Shown here: piece by piece, positions 7,468 to 13,931 of the stretch | How the letters are laid out: each line of letters begins with the position of its first letter | Position numbering within the stretch: position 1 is the first letter of the stretch | NCBI GenBank assembly: GCA_937944075.1 | Contig: CALDZZ010000062.1 | Coordinates: forward strand, 1 to 16,667 | Direction of reading: 5' to 3' | DNA from: an uncultured Rhizobiaceae group bacterium | GTDB lineage: Bacteria > Pseudomonadota > Alphaproteobacteria > Rhizobiales > Rhizobiaceae | DNA: 16,667 nucleotides | The notes under the pieces: model-generated | Databases searched by the model: none | What the model was told of the DNA's origin: nothing | The model's input: only the letters and a program-made list of their open reading frames with translations | Translations under genes and position numbers: made by a program

Positions 7468-7905
7468 CTATAATAAGCCTAAATTTGATAGTTCAACCCT
7501 TAACTCTGGCGGTAGTGCATTCACGCCATTTTCACCAGCACCCAGGTCTCCAGGCGCATCTTCAGCCTTAAGGTACCGCCACCCTTGAAAGGCACGCCTG
7601 GGCTGCCATTGTGTCAATATCAACTTGGGTTCAAGCACCAGATCACAACGCTTGATACCATTTGCATCTACGAACGGCCGTATGTCAGCGAGATGTTGGC
7701 GAGCTTGCACATTTCCCTTGATGACCCAGTAAAGCGAACCACCATCCAGCAGTTCATCCATGCGGTTGGGGATCATGCGTGTCGTGTGAGCCTGGATTGC
7801 CTCAACACCACTACGACGTTTTTCATCCAGCCTGTAATCAATCCAGGCCTGGAGTTCTTCCACCGCTGATACGCCCACACAGAGTTTTAAAAGGTTCAAT
7901 GCCAT
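7468..7905 (-). CDS. DUF1489 family protein
   Basis: A 145-residue cytoplasmic protein that matches the alphaproteobacterial DUF1489 family along its whole length. Recognisable conserved blocks are the start MALNLLKLCVG, HTTRMIPNRMDELLDGGS (40-57), LYWVIKG, RPFVDANGIKRCDLVLEP, WQPRRAFQGWRYL and the end PPELRVELSNLGLL. No catalytic motif is known to me for this family, and it has no membrane span or signal peptide. It lies 44 bases downstream of sdaA on the same strand and could be in the same transcript. The ribosome-binding site (TTGAAG) is weak. Function unknown. Confidence 0.9.
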   Translation of the reverse strand: MALNLLKLCVGVSAVEELQAWIDYRLDEKRRSGVEAIQAHTTRMIPNRMDELLDGGSLYWVIKGNVQARQHLADIRPFVDANGIKRCDLVLEPKLILTQWQPRRAFQGWRYLKAEDAPGDLGAGENGVNALPPELRVELSNLGLL

Positions 7906-7949
7906 GACTTCAATCTAGGGCGGGGAGCCGATTGAAACCAGTCAAATAC

Positions 7950-9347
7950 TCAGCATTCAACAACATTTACTGCAAGGCCGCCCTGGCTTGTTTCCTTGTA
8001 ACGGGAATTCATGTCTTGTCCCGTTTCCATCATGGTTTTTATGCACGCATCGAGGGAGACGAAATGAGTGCCATCTCCTCTCAGGGCAAGAGAGGCTGCA
8101 GATACTGCCTTGATTGCTCCAAGTCCATTTCGCTCGATGCAAGGCACTTGCACAAGGCCGCCAATCGGATCGCAGGTCATGCCCAAATGATGCTCCAGTG
8201 CGATTTCGGCAGCATTTTCTATTTGTTCTGGCGTGCCACCCATAATGGCAGCAAGTCCTGCTGCTGCCATTGCCGAAGCTGAACCCACTTCGCCCTGACA
8301 TCCCACCTCGGCACCGGAAATGGATGCATTATGCTTGATGATACCGCCCACGGCAGCGGCAGTCAGCAGATAATCTTCCCTTTGCTTTGCGTTGGTCGAA
8401 GGGAAAAATTTTGTGTAATAGCTCATGACTGCAGGAATAACACCGGCTGCGCCATTGGTAGGTGCTGTAACAACCTTGCCGCCTGCAGCGTTTTCCTCGT
8501 TCACCGCCATCGCATAAACCTGCAACCACTCATTTGCTGCCACGGGATTAATCTGATTGATGCCCCATTCGGCTTCAAGTTGTTCAACAATCGCAGCAGA
8601 GCGTCTTCTAACTTTTAGTCCACCTGGTAATTCACCATGTTGACGCAAGCCTCGCTCCACACAGTTGTGCATGGTGTCCCAGACATGTGCCAAGCCATCG
8701 CTCAATTCTGCTTGAGATAAGCTTGCATGTTCGTTGGCACGCTTCATGTCCGCAATAGAAAGGCCAGACTTCTTTGACATCTGCAGCATTTGCTCTGCAT
8801 TTTCAAATGGGTAGGGGACGCCTTCGTGATGAACGGGCGCATCCTCTTCCAGTTGCTTCAGGCCTTTTTCATCAACAACAAACCCACCACCGATTGAATA
8901 GTATTCGCGTTTCAGGAGCATTTCTCCAGTGCCGGACAATCCCTTGAAGGTCATGCCATTGGTGTGGTGAGGCAACATCGTGTCATAATCAAAAACAAGA
9001 TCTGTTTCAGGATCAAATTGGTAAACAGCTTCGCCCTTTGGAGATACTTCCTTTTCGTCCGATATACTTGCAAGAATGCTTTCAACATCATCAGGGTTGA
9101 TCTGCGAGGGCTTTTCACCGGCAAGACCCAAAACAATTGCCCGGTCCGTTGCATGGCCCTTACCCGTAAAGGCCAGAGACCCGTGAAGCGACACCTGAAT
9201 CCGGTCGACCTTGTCGCCTTCACGTCTTGGCCATTCGCCGTTTTCAATCTCGTCGATGAAATATTCGGCAGCTACCATAGGGCCCATCGTATGGGAAGAT
9301 GAGGGGCCAATACCAATTTTGAAAAGTTCAAACACGGAAAGAAACAT
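7950..9347 (-). CDS. sdaA: L-serine ammonia-lyase, iron-sulfur dependent, single chain
   Basis: The enzyme deaminates L-serine to pyruvate and ammonia in the cytoplasm with an oxygen-sensitive [4Fe-4S] cluster. The N-terminal beta domain begins FLSVFELFKIGIGPSSSHTMGP, as in E. coli SdaA. The C-terminal alpha domain has AVNEENAAGGKVVTAPTNGA and NASISGAEVGCQGEVG. The three cluster cysteines are in GCQGE, MTCDP and QVPCIERNG. The chain ends in Cys (LAVNVVEC), matching the C-terminal 'tail-in-mouth' cysteine described for this family. The frame opens with GTG at 9356 and has ATGs at 9350 and 9347. I chose 9347 because AGG (9358-9356) is then 8 bases upstream and the protein starts MFLSVF as in homologues; this gives 465 residues. 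It is followed by the DUF1489 gene. Confidence 0.96.
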   Translation of the reverse strand: MFLSVFELFKIGIGPSSSHTMGPMVAAEYFIDEIENGEWPRREGDKVDRIQVSLHGSLAFTGKGHATDRAIVLGLAGEKPSQINPDDVESILASISDEKEVSPKGEAVYQFDPETDLVFDYDTMLPHHTNGMTFKGLSGTGEMLLKREYYSIGGGFVVDEKGLKQLEEDAPVHHEGVPYPFENAEQMLQMSKKSGLSIADMKRANEHASLSQAELSDGLAHVWDTMHNCVERGLRQHGELPGGLKVRRRSAAIVEQLEAEWGINQINPVAANEWLQVYAMAVNEENAAGGKVVTAPTNGAAGVIPAVMSYYTKFFPSTNAKQREDYLLTAAAVGGIIKHNASISGAEVGCQGEVGSASAMAAAGLAAIMGGTPEQIENAAEIALEHHLGMTCDPIGGLVQVPCIERNGLGAIKAVSAASLALRGDGTHFVSLDACIKTMMETGQDMNSRYKETSQGGLAVNVVEC

Positions 9348-9445
9348 CATTATCACCTGAAATTAAGCCGACAGGTATATCTGATACAACGGATACACAT
9401 CGTCCTATATGCTAAAACCGCCAAAAGACTTGGCAAAAAATGACA

Positions 9446-9470
9446 TAAAAAAACCGGCCCTAAGGCCGGT
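9446..9470 (-). terminator. Intrinsic terminator after the small membrane protein gene
   Basis: ACCGGCC (9453-9459) pairs perfectly with GGCCGGT (9464-9470) around a 4-base loop. On the minus strand the hairpin is followed by seven T residues. It begins 23 bases after the stop of the small minus-strand gene and insulates sdaA from it. Confidence 0.9.
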
Positions 9471-9492
9471 ATTTTCATTTATGATAATTGTC

Positions 9493-9636
9493 TTATTGAG
9501 AAGCTATTGCAATGGTTTCCGCATTACCGAACATTCCAGCCAGAAACATTACGCCAACAAAACATGCAATCGCCATGATTGCAGTACGCCATACACTTGG
9601 CTCAGTTTTTTCTTCGATCATTACTTCCCCGTTCAT
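9493..9636 (-). CDS. Small single-span membrane protein, 47 residues
   Basis: The frame is open to 9723, but the ATG at 9636 has a strong Shine-Dalgarno GAGGAG (9646-9641) four bases upstream, so I take this as the start. The product has a short acidic cytoplasmic-type head (MNGEVMIEEKTEPSVWR), one hydrophobic helix of about 20 residues (AIMAIACFVGVMFLAGMFG) and a short tail. A perfect intrinsic terminator follows the stop, so this is a self-contained transcription unit and probably a real gene. It recalls small accessory subunits of respiratory complexes, such as alphaproteobacterial cytochrome aa3 subunit IV. However, the QE-x-TF motif expected there is missing, so I do not assign it. The Shine-Dalgarno lies in a hairpin (see 9639-9664). 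Confidence 0.65.
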   Translation of the reverse strand: MNGEVMIEEKTEPSVWRTAIMAIACFVGVMFLAGMFGNAETIAIASQ

Positions 9637-9638
9637 GT

Positions 9639-9664
9639 GGCTCCTCATTAATGGGAGCCTTTTT
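9639..9664. promoter_or_regulatory. Hairpin masking a ribosome-binding site; terminator-like on plus strand
   Basis: GGCTCC (9639-9644) pairs with GGAGCC (9654-9659). Read on the minus strand, the 3' arm GGAGCC contains most of the GAGGAG Shine-Dalgarno of the small membrane protein gene, so folding would hide it. Read on the plus strand, the same hairpin is followed by five T residues and looks like an intrinsic terminator, although no plus-strand gene ends here. It lies in front of the plus-strand EamA gene. Confidence 0.5.
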
Positions 9665-9731
9665 GGTAACACTTTATTAAGACTATCAGGGTTGGGGGGC
9701 AACAGGATTCGAAGGTTATACACGCAAGGCA

Positions 9732-9752
9732 GCCATGTGTTTTTTGCATGGC
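9732..9752 (+). promoter_or_regulatory. Hairpin in the leader of the second EamA gene
   Basis: GCCATG (9732-9737) pairs with CATGGC (9747-9752) around a T-rich 9-base loop, 80 bases before the EamA start. A further GGCCATG at 9761-9767 could compete for pairing with the CATGGC arm. No riboswitch class was recognised; any regulatory role is inference. Confidence 0.3.
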
Positions 9753-9831
9753 AGAAATGTGGCCATGAATTATCTTGCTTCTGCTCTATTTAACTGGAAA
9801 GAAATCAAGAACCGAGTTCGAAAGATCATAC

Positions 9832-10737
9832 ATGAACCAAATAAGCAAAGCAGGACCGATTGATATCGGTCTGTTGTTACTGACTGCATTGATATGGGCA
9901 TCTGCATTTGTTTCCATAAAGTTTGTATTGGTCGACTTGCAGCCCTTTTGGGCTGCTGCAGGCAGGGTAACTGTCGGATTTTTTGCACTACTGCCTTTTG
10001 TCGTCATCAGAAAAGAGCATTTTGATCTGACATTTCATAAACTGCTAAACGGCGCGCTTGTCTCCTTGCTAAATATATCGATACCATTTTTGCTGCTGTT
10101 TTGGGGGCTACAATATGTAGACTCAGGCGTATCTTCCCTCCTGATGGGAACCACACCTTTCATGGCAATGATAATGGGTCATTTTTTTACAACTGATGAA
10201 AAAATTAATCGATATAAACTGGTTGCAGTCGGCTTGGCCATGAGTGGAATATTAATGATTGTCGGTCCATCTGCTACGCAAAATTTCGGCGATTCTCCCC
10301 TGATTGCACAGCTTGCAATAATAGGTGCTGCCTTTTGTTATGTTACCGGTAATCTCTTTATTCGAAAGGTCGACATGACGCCGGTTGCCTTCACTACGCT
10401 GACACTTGGCCTTGGAGCTGTTATATTAATCGTTCTGGCGCTTGCGGTTGAAGGAGTGCCGACCGCATTACCGCGATCTACAGCTCTACTTGCCTTGTTG
10501 TGGCTTGGAATTTTTCCAACAGGGCTTGCTCATGTTATGCGTTTTTATCTGGTCAGAAAAGTTGGAATATCAACCTTTTCCATAGCCATGAACACAATTC
10601 CGGTTTTTGGAATACTGTTTGGAGCAACACTTCTGAACGAGACGATAGAAATCACCACAATTTATGCATTATGCCTTGTGATAAGCGGTCTTGTTGTTGC
10701 AAGGTTGGGGGCACTATCGAGGGAAAAGACTGCATGA
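9832..10737 (+). CDS. EamA/DMT-family transporter
   Basis: A complete inner-membrane transporter of about 301 residues and ten predicted spans, arranged as two EamA repeats. The first begins GLLLLTALIWASAFVSIKFVL, with the typical WA(S/G)-x-F-x-x-x-K motif. The second begins around LIAQLAIIGAAFCYVTGNLF and ends LVISGLVVARLG. It probably moves an amino acid or other small metabolite; the substrate is unknown. The frame extends to a TTG at 9775, but the ATG at 9832 places the N terminus as in relatives. Neither start has a strong ribosome-binding site. The stop overlaps the next gene's start in an ATGA, so the two are translationally coupled. It is not closely similar to the EamA gene at the left edge. 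Confidence 0.9.
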   Translation: MNQISKAGPIDIGLLLLTALIWASAFVSIKFVLVDLQPFWAAAGRVTVGFFALLPFVVIRKEHFDLTFHKLLNGALVSLLNISIPFLLLFWGLQYVDSGVSSLLMGTTPFMAMIMGHFFTTDEKINRYKLVAVGLAMSGILMIVGPSATQNFGDSPLIAQLAIIGAAFCYVTGNLFIRKVDMTPVAFTTLTLGLGAVILIVLALAVEGVPTALPRSTALLALLWLGIFPTGLAHVMRFYLVRKVGISTFSIAMNTIPVFGILFGATLLNETIEITTIYALCLVISGLVVARLGALSREKTA

Positions 10738-11465
10738 CAAAGATCAGGATTGAGGCTTTGGATTTGGCGCGAGGCATAGCGCTGATTGCCATGACAATCT
10801 TTCATTTCGCCTATGATCTTGAATTGTTTGCAATTAAGGAACCTGGCTTTATTACCCAGCCGCACTGGAAGTATTTTGCCCGCTCTATCGCCACCAGTTT
10901 TTTGTTTCTGACCGGGTTCAGCCTTTACCTTGCCCATGGTAGCGGCATACGTTGGCGTGGATGGTCAATTCGTATGGTAAAGATTGTTGCAAGTGCGCTG
11001 ATCATTACGATAGCCACTTATTTTGCCACGCCAGACCAATTTATCTTCTTTGGCATCTTGCATGCGATTGCTTTCGCAAGCCTGGCAGGTTTGCTTTTTT
11101 TACGGTTGCCCTGGCCATTAATTCTGGTCTTGGCAATCGGTGTTTTTGCCTTGCGATATGTGGGGCGCACAGAAACCCTTGATGCGCCAATTTGGTATTG
11201 GACCGGGCTATCGGCTATAAATCCAAACTCGAGTGACTATGTTCCCGTCTTCCCCTGGTTCTCGGCACCCTTGCTTGGAATTGCCTTTGCAAAATTATGC
11301 GTCTCCGCAAATTGGCTTGAGAAATTCGCCCGACCGCAATTTGATCAAAAGCCGGGAAGGTTTTTGAAGTTCCTTGGCAGAAACAGTCTGGTTTATTACC
11401 TGCTACATCAACCCGTCATGATCGCTTTGATATTCGCAGTGCTATGGATCACGGGCAGGATTTAA
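10734..11465 (+). CDS. DUF1624 family membrane protein (HGSNAT-like acyltransferase)
   Basis: This 243-residue protein has about seven membrane spans and matches the DUF1624/heparan-alpha-glucosaminide N-acetyltransferase catalytic family. Conserved blocks are RIEALDLARGIALIAMTIFHFAYDLE (within residues 4-30), FLFLTGFSLYLAHG, FFGILHAIAFASL, PVFPWFSAPLLGIAFA and the end LGRNSLVYYLLHQPVMI. The histidine in the first helix lies where acetyl carriers are bound in this family. Its likely role is transfer of an acyl group to an envelope molecule across the inner membrane; the acceptor is unknown. The frame extends upstream to 10500 inside the EamA gene, but the ATG at 10734, with GAGGG 10 bases upstream, starts exactly at the family motif. 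It ends convergently with the acetyltransferase gene, overlapping by 4 bases. Confidence 0.88.
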   Translation: MTKIRIEALDLARGIALIAMTIFHFAYDLELFAIKEPGFITQPHWKYFARSIATSFLFLTGFSLYLAHGSGIRWRGWSIRMVKIVASALIITIATYFATPDQFIFFGILHAIAFASLAGLLFLRLPWPLILVLAIGVFALRYVGRTETLDAPIWYWTGLSAINPNSSDYVPVFPWFSAPLLGIAFAKLCVSANWLEKFARPQFDQKPGRFLKFLGRNSLVYYLLHQPVMIALIFAVLWITGRI

Positions 11466-11908
11466 AGCTTCTGCATGTATTTGATGAAGGGCGTGAGAGT
11501 AGAAACCTTGTCGTATAATCTGCGACCATCTTCATTAAAGTCCTGCGTAAGCCAATAAACCTGATCGCAGTTGCTTTGCTTGCCCACGGCATAAACAGCC
11601 TCAATCAATTTTCGCCCGATGCCCTGACCGCGTGCTTCTTGGACCGTGTAAAGATCATGAAGGTAAATGCGCCGATGAGCAGACCAGGTCGTGCCATGAA
11701 ACAGATATTGAACCAGTCCCAACAATTTGCCGTCACTTTCCGCCACAAGACAAAAAGGGCCGTCAGGATCATCCTCCATCAAACGTTGCCAAAGACTGTC
11801 CGTGGTATCGTCAAGATTGGTTTGATAATAGTCCTGATAGCCTTTCCATAATGGCTGCCAGGCTTCTCGTTCATCAGCCTTTAAAGGGCGTATGAAAACG
11901 TTGCTCAT
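11462..11908 (-). CDS. GNAT-family N-acetyltransferase
   Basis: A 148-residue cytoplasmic acetyltransferase of the GNAT fold, using acetyl-CoA. It begins VFIRPLKADEREAWQPLWKGY and has the beta-strand pair FCLVAESDGKLLGLVQYLFH. Acetyl-CoA-binding motif A is YLHDLYTVQEARGQGIGRKLI, with the R-G-Q-G-I-G loop. Motif B covers QVYWLTQDFNEDGRRLYDKV, with the usual N-x-x-(G/A)-x-x-L-Y pattern. The acceptor substrate is not predictable. Its ATG overlaps the MerR stop (ATGA), so it is translated with that regulator. Confidence 0.92.
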   Translation of the reverse strand: MSNVFIRPLKADEREAWQPLWKGYQDYYQTNLDDTTDSLWQRLMEDDPDGPFCLVAESDGKLLGLVQYLFHGTTWSAHRRIYLHDLYTVQEARGQGIGRKLIEAVYAVGKQSNCDQVYWLTQDFNEDGRRLYDKVSTLTPFIKYMQKL

Positions 11909-12306
11909 GTACTGACGCCAAGCTCTGCCATTCTGGTGAGGCTTTGCTCTTCCACCTGATCGAGTTCGGCAATGGTTTCTTCAATGTCCTTGCGCTTCTG
12001 AATGAGCTGATCACGCTTTTCGTTGACACGCTTTATCAATAGATTGAGTTGACCGGCTTCACCGGGTGGCTCCTTGTACATGGAGATGATTTCACGGATT
12101 TCTGCTATGGAGAAGCCAAGGCGTTTCCCACGCATGATCAACATCAACAGGCGCCTGTCTGATGGCTTGAACAGACGCGTTCTGCCACGTCTGACAGGCT
12201 GTATCAGCCCTTCGTCTTCATAGAAACGAATGGTTCTGGTAGAGACTTCAAACTCGCGGGTTAACTCTGTAATTGTAAAAAATTGTTTTTGTTCTGGTGA
12301 CTTCAA
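11905..12306 (-). CDS. MerR-family transcriptional regulator
   Basis: A winged-helix regulator. It has the MerR DNA-binding region FTITELTREFEVSTRTIRFYEDEGLI, then RRGRTRLFKPSDRRLLMLIMRGKRLGFSIAEIREII. A long coiled-coil dimerisation helix (about residues 75-120) and a short tail without cysteines follow, so it is not a metal or oxidative sensor of the MerR/CueR/SoxR kind. It resembles the short MerR regulators of acyl-CoA catabolism (LiuR-like). The frame runs to 12414, with an ATG at 12336. The best promoter would start transcription at about 12337, making that ATG leaderless. The TTG at 12306 has GGGAGAG (12317-12311) upstream and gives a 133-residue protein starting like its relatives. 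I chose TTG; the ATG at 12336 remains possible. Confidence 0.88.
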   Translation of the reverse strand: MKSPEQKQFFTITELTREFEVSTRTIRFYEDEGLIQPVRRGRTRLFKPSDRRLLMLIMRGKRLGFSIAEIREIISMYKEPPGEAGQLNLLIKRVNEKRDQLIQKRKDIEETIAELDQVEEQSLTRMAELGVST

Positions 12307-12343
12307 ACTACTCTCCCAGACCCCCCTGAAATGCATTAAATTT

Positions 12344-12372
12344 AATTTACGTAATAGTAAAATCGGGGTCAA
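12344..12372 (-). promoter_or_regulatory. Promoter with operator-like inverted repeat in front of the MerR gene
   Basis: On the minus strand, TTGACC (12372-12367) and TAAATT (12349-12344) are 17 bases apart, five and four matches to the sigma-70 consensus. A perfect inverted repeat TTTAC-N6-GTAAA (12346-12361) fills most of the spacer and overlaps the -10. MerR-family regulators bind dyads in the promoter spacer, so autoregulation is inferred. Confidence 0.5.
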
Positions 12373-12423
12373 TCTGCCTTCTGGCAAACCCAATTGCAAC
12401 CCCAAACCTGACAATTCTTTTGT

Positions 12424-13845
12424 TTATATGCCAAACCACCATGCTGCCAAACCCAGGAACGCAAAAAATCCTACGACATCCGTAACCGTTGTTACAAAAA
12501 CACTGGATGCAATGGCAGGATCGATTTTGAGTTTATCCAGAATAATGGGAATGATAATGCCTGCAAGTGCTGCACAAAGCATGTTGACGACCATTGCGAT
12601 ACCAATGATCAGGCCAAGGCTGGGGTTTGAAAACCACACCGTTGCAATCAAGCCTATGAGAACAGCAAATACAAAGCCGTTTAACAGCCCAACATAAACT
12701 TCTCGTTTAATGGTTCTCATCATGTTGTAGTTATCAATATCCTTTGTCGCCAGACCGCGAACAGCAACCGTCATGGATTGCGTTCCCGCATTGCCACCCA
12801 TGGAAGCGACAATCGGCATGAGGATGGCAAGCGCAACCATTTCCTGGATGGTTGCATCAAACAGGCCGATGATTAAAGACGCAATGATTGCGGTTACCAG
12901 ATTGAGAAACAACCAGGTGAAGCGGGATTTGGTGGCTTCAAACACGTTATCGGAAAGCTCTTCATCCCCGACGCCTGCAAGTCGCTTGATGTCTTCATCT
13001 GCTTCCTGCTGGATGACGTCAACAACATCATCAATCGTAAGCACACCGACCAGACGGTTTGCATCATCCACAACCGCGGCAGACAGCAGGTCATATTGTT
13101 CAAAGACCCGTGCAGCTTCTTCCTGATCCTGCATCGCAGAAATCGGGTGCATGGCTGGTTCCTTGATTTGTTCAATTGGAATGTCACGCTGCGAACGCAG
13201 AATATTATCCAGCGTCACGTCACCCATCAACTCAAAGGAGGGGCCAATGACAAAAATCTCATGGAAGCTTTCCGGCAGGTTCTTTTCATCTCTCAGGTAA
13301 TCGATGGTCTGGCCTACGGTCCAGAAAGGGGGCACGGCAACAAATTCGGTCTGCATGCGTCTGCCGGCAGTTTCCTGCGGATAGTCGAGAGAGCGAATGA
13401 TTCTTGTGCGTTCTTCAAAGGGAACAAGAGACAAGATCTCATCACGGTCTGTCTGTTCCATGTCTTCAAGAATGAAAACCGCATCATCTGAATCAAGTTC
13501 AGTAACCGCTTCAGCAAGTTGGTCGTTGGGAATTGCATTGACGACTTCAAGGCGTACGGCTTCATCCACCTCGGTGAGGGAGGCATAGTCAAACTCTTTG
13601 CCGGTAAGGGAGACCAGACTTGCGCGAATGTCTGCTTCAAGCGCTTCAAGAATATCACCCAGTTCAGACTCGTGAAACGGCTCGATCAGTATCTTGAGGT
13701 TATCGGCATCCTGAACAGCAACAAGATTTTGAATGTCTGAAATGATTTCAGGGCGAACCGCATTGTCCTGGGTATAGACTGCATCTTCCTGATAGCTATC
13801 GTTTGAAATATCCTGTTCCATGCGCCTTTTATACATGGCTGACAT
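12424..13845 (-). CDS. mgtE: Magnesium transporter MgtE
   Basis: MgtE is a dimeric Mg2+ channel of the inner membrane gated by its own cytoplasmic Mg2+ sensors. The order here is an acidic N-terminal helical domain (about residues 35-165, ending PQETAGRRMQTEFVAVP), two CBS domains (about 165-290, with MGDVTLDNILRSQRDIPI and RLVGVLTIDDVVDVIQQEADED) and five membrane helices (about 310-473). Pore-region motifs MPIVASMGGNAGTQSMTVAVRGLA and VFVTTVTDVVGFFAFLGLA are intact, including the Asp of the TTVTDVVGF selectivity site. At 473 residues it is of usual length. Other starts at residues 4 and 9 (13821, with AAGG close upstream) are possible. Only 37 bases separate the start from the terminator of the preceding gene, so no M-box riboswitch fits there. 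Confidence 0.95.
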   Translation of the reverse strand: MSAMYKRRMEQDISNDSYQEDAVYTQDNAVRPEIISDIQNLVAVQDADNLKILIEPFHESELGDILEALEADIRASLVSLTGKEFDYASLTEVDEAVRLEVVNAIPNDQLAEAVTELDSDDAVFILEDMEQTDRDEILSLVPFEERTRIIRSLDYPQETAGRRMQTEFVAVPPFWTVGQTIDYLRDEKNLPESFHEIFVIGPSFELMGDVTLDNILRSQRDIPIEQIKEPAMHPISAMQDQEEAARVFEQYDLLSAAVVDDANRLVGVLTIDDVVDVIQQEADEDIKRLAGVGDEELSDNVFEATKSRFTWLFLNLVTAIIASLIIGLFDATIQEMVALAILMPIVASMGGNAGTQSMTVAVRGLATKDIDNYNMMRTIKREVYVGLLNGFVFAVLIGLIATVWFSNPSLGLIIGIAMVVNMLCAALAGIIIPIILDKLKIDPAIASSVFVTTVTDVVGFFAFLGLAAWWFGI

Positions 13846-13882
13846 AACAGGGAAAGATTATTTTGGGCTGAAAACAAAAATA

Positions 13883-13918
13883 AAAAAGGCGGAAACCAAT
13901 GTTGGTTTCCGCCTTTTT
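13883..13918 (-). terminator. Strong intrinsic terminator behind the TadG-like gene
   Basis: A 17-base-pair perfect stem, 13883-13899 with 13902-13918, centred on GGCGGAAACC/GGTTTCCGCC. On the minus strand it is followed by TTTTTTATTTTTG. On the plus strand the T run is inside the stem, so it could act both ways. It lies 14 bases beyond the stop of the TadG-like gene and directly in front of mgtE. Confidence 0.93.
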
Positions 13919-13931
13919 CAGTCACATAATT

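Noticed and set aside
9694..9714. Bases resembling the 5' end of tmRNA (GGGG...GGATTCGA), or read backwards a tRNA T-arm end.
   Set aside because: No tag reading frame resembling AANDNFAEE follows, and the T-stem does not pair (TAACC against CCTGT). Only the short GGATTCGA matches, which is likely chance.
10500..10733. Upstream extension of the DUF1624 frame by 78 codons.
   Set aside because: It lies wholly inside the EamA gene in another frame. The family alignment and ribosome-binding site point to ATG 10734.
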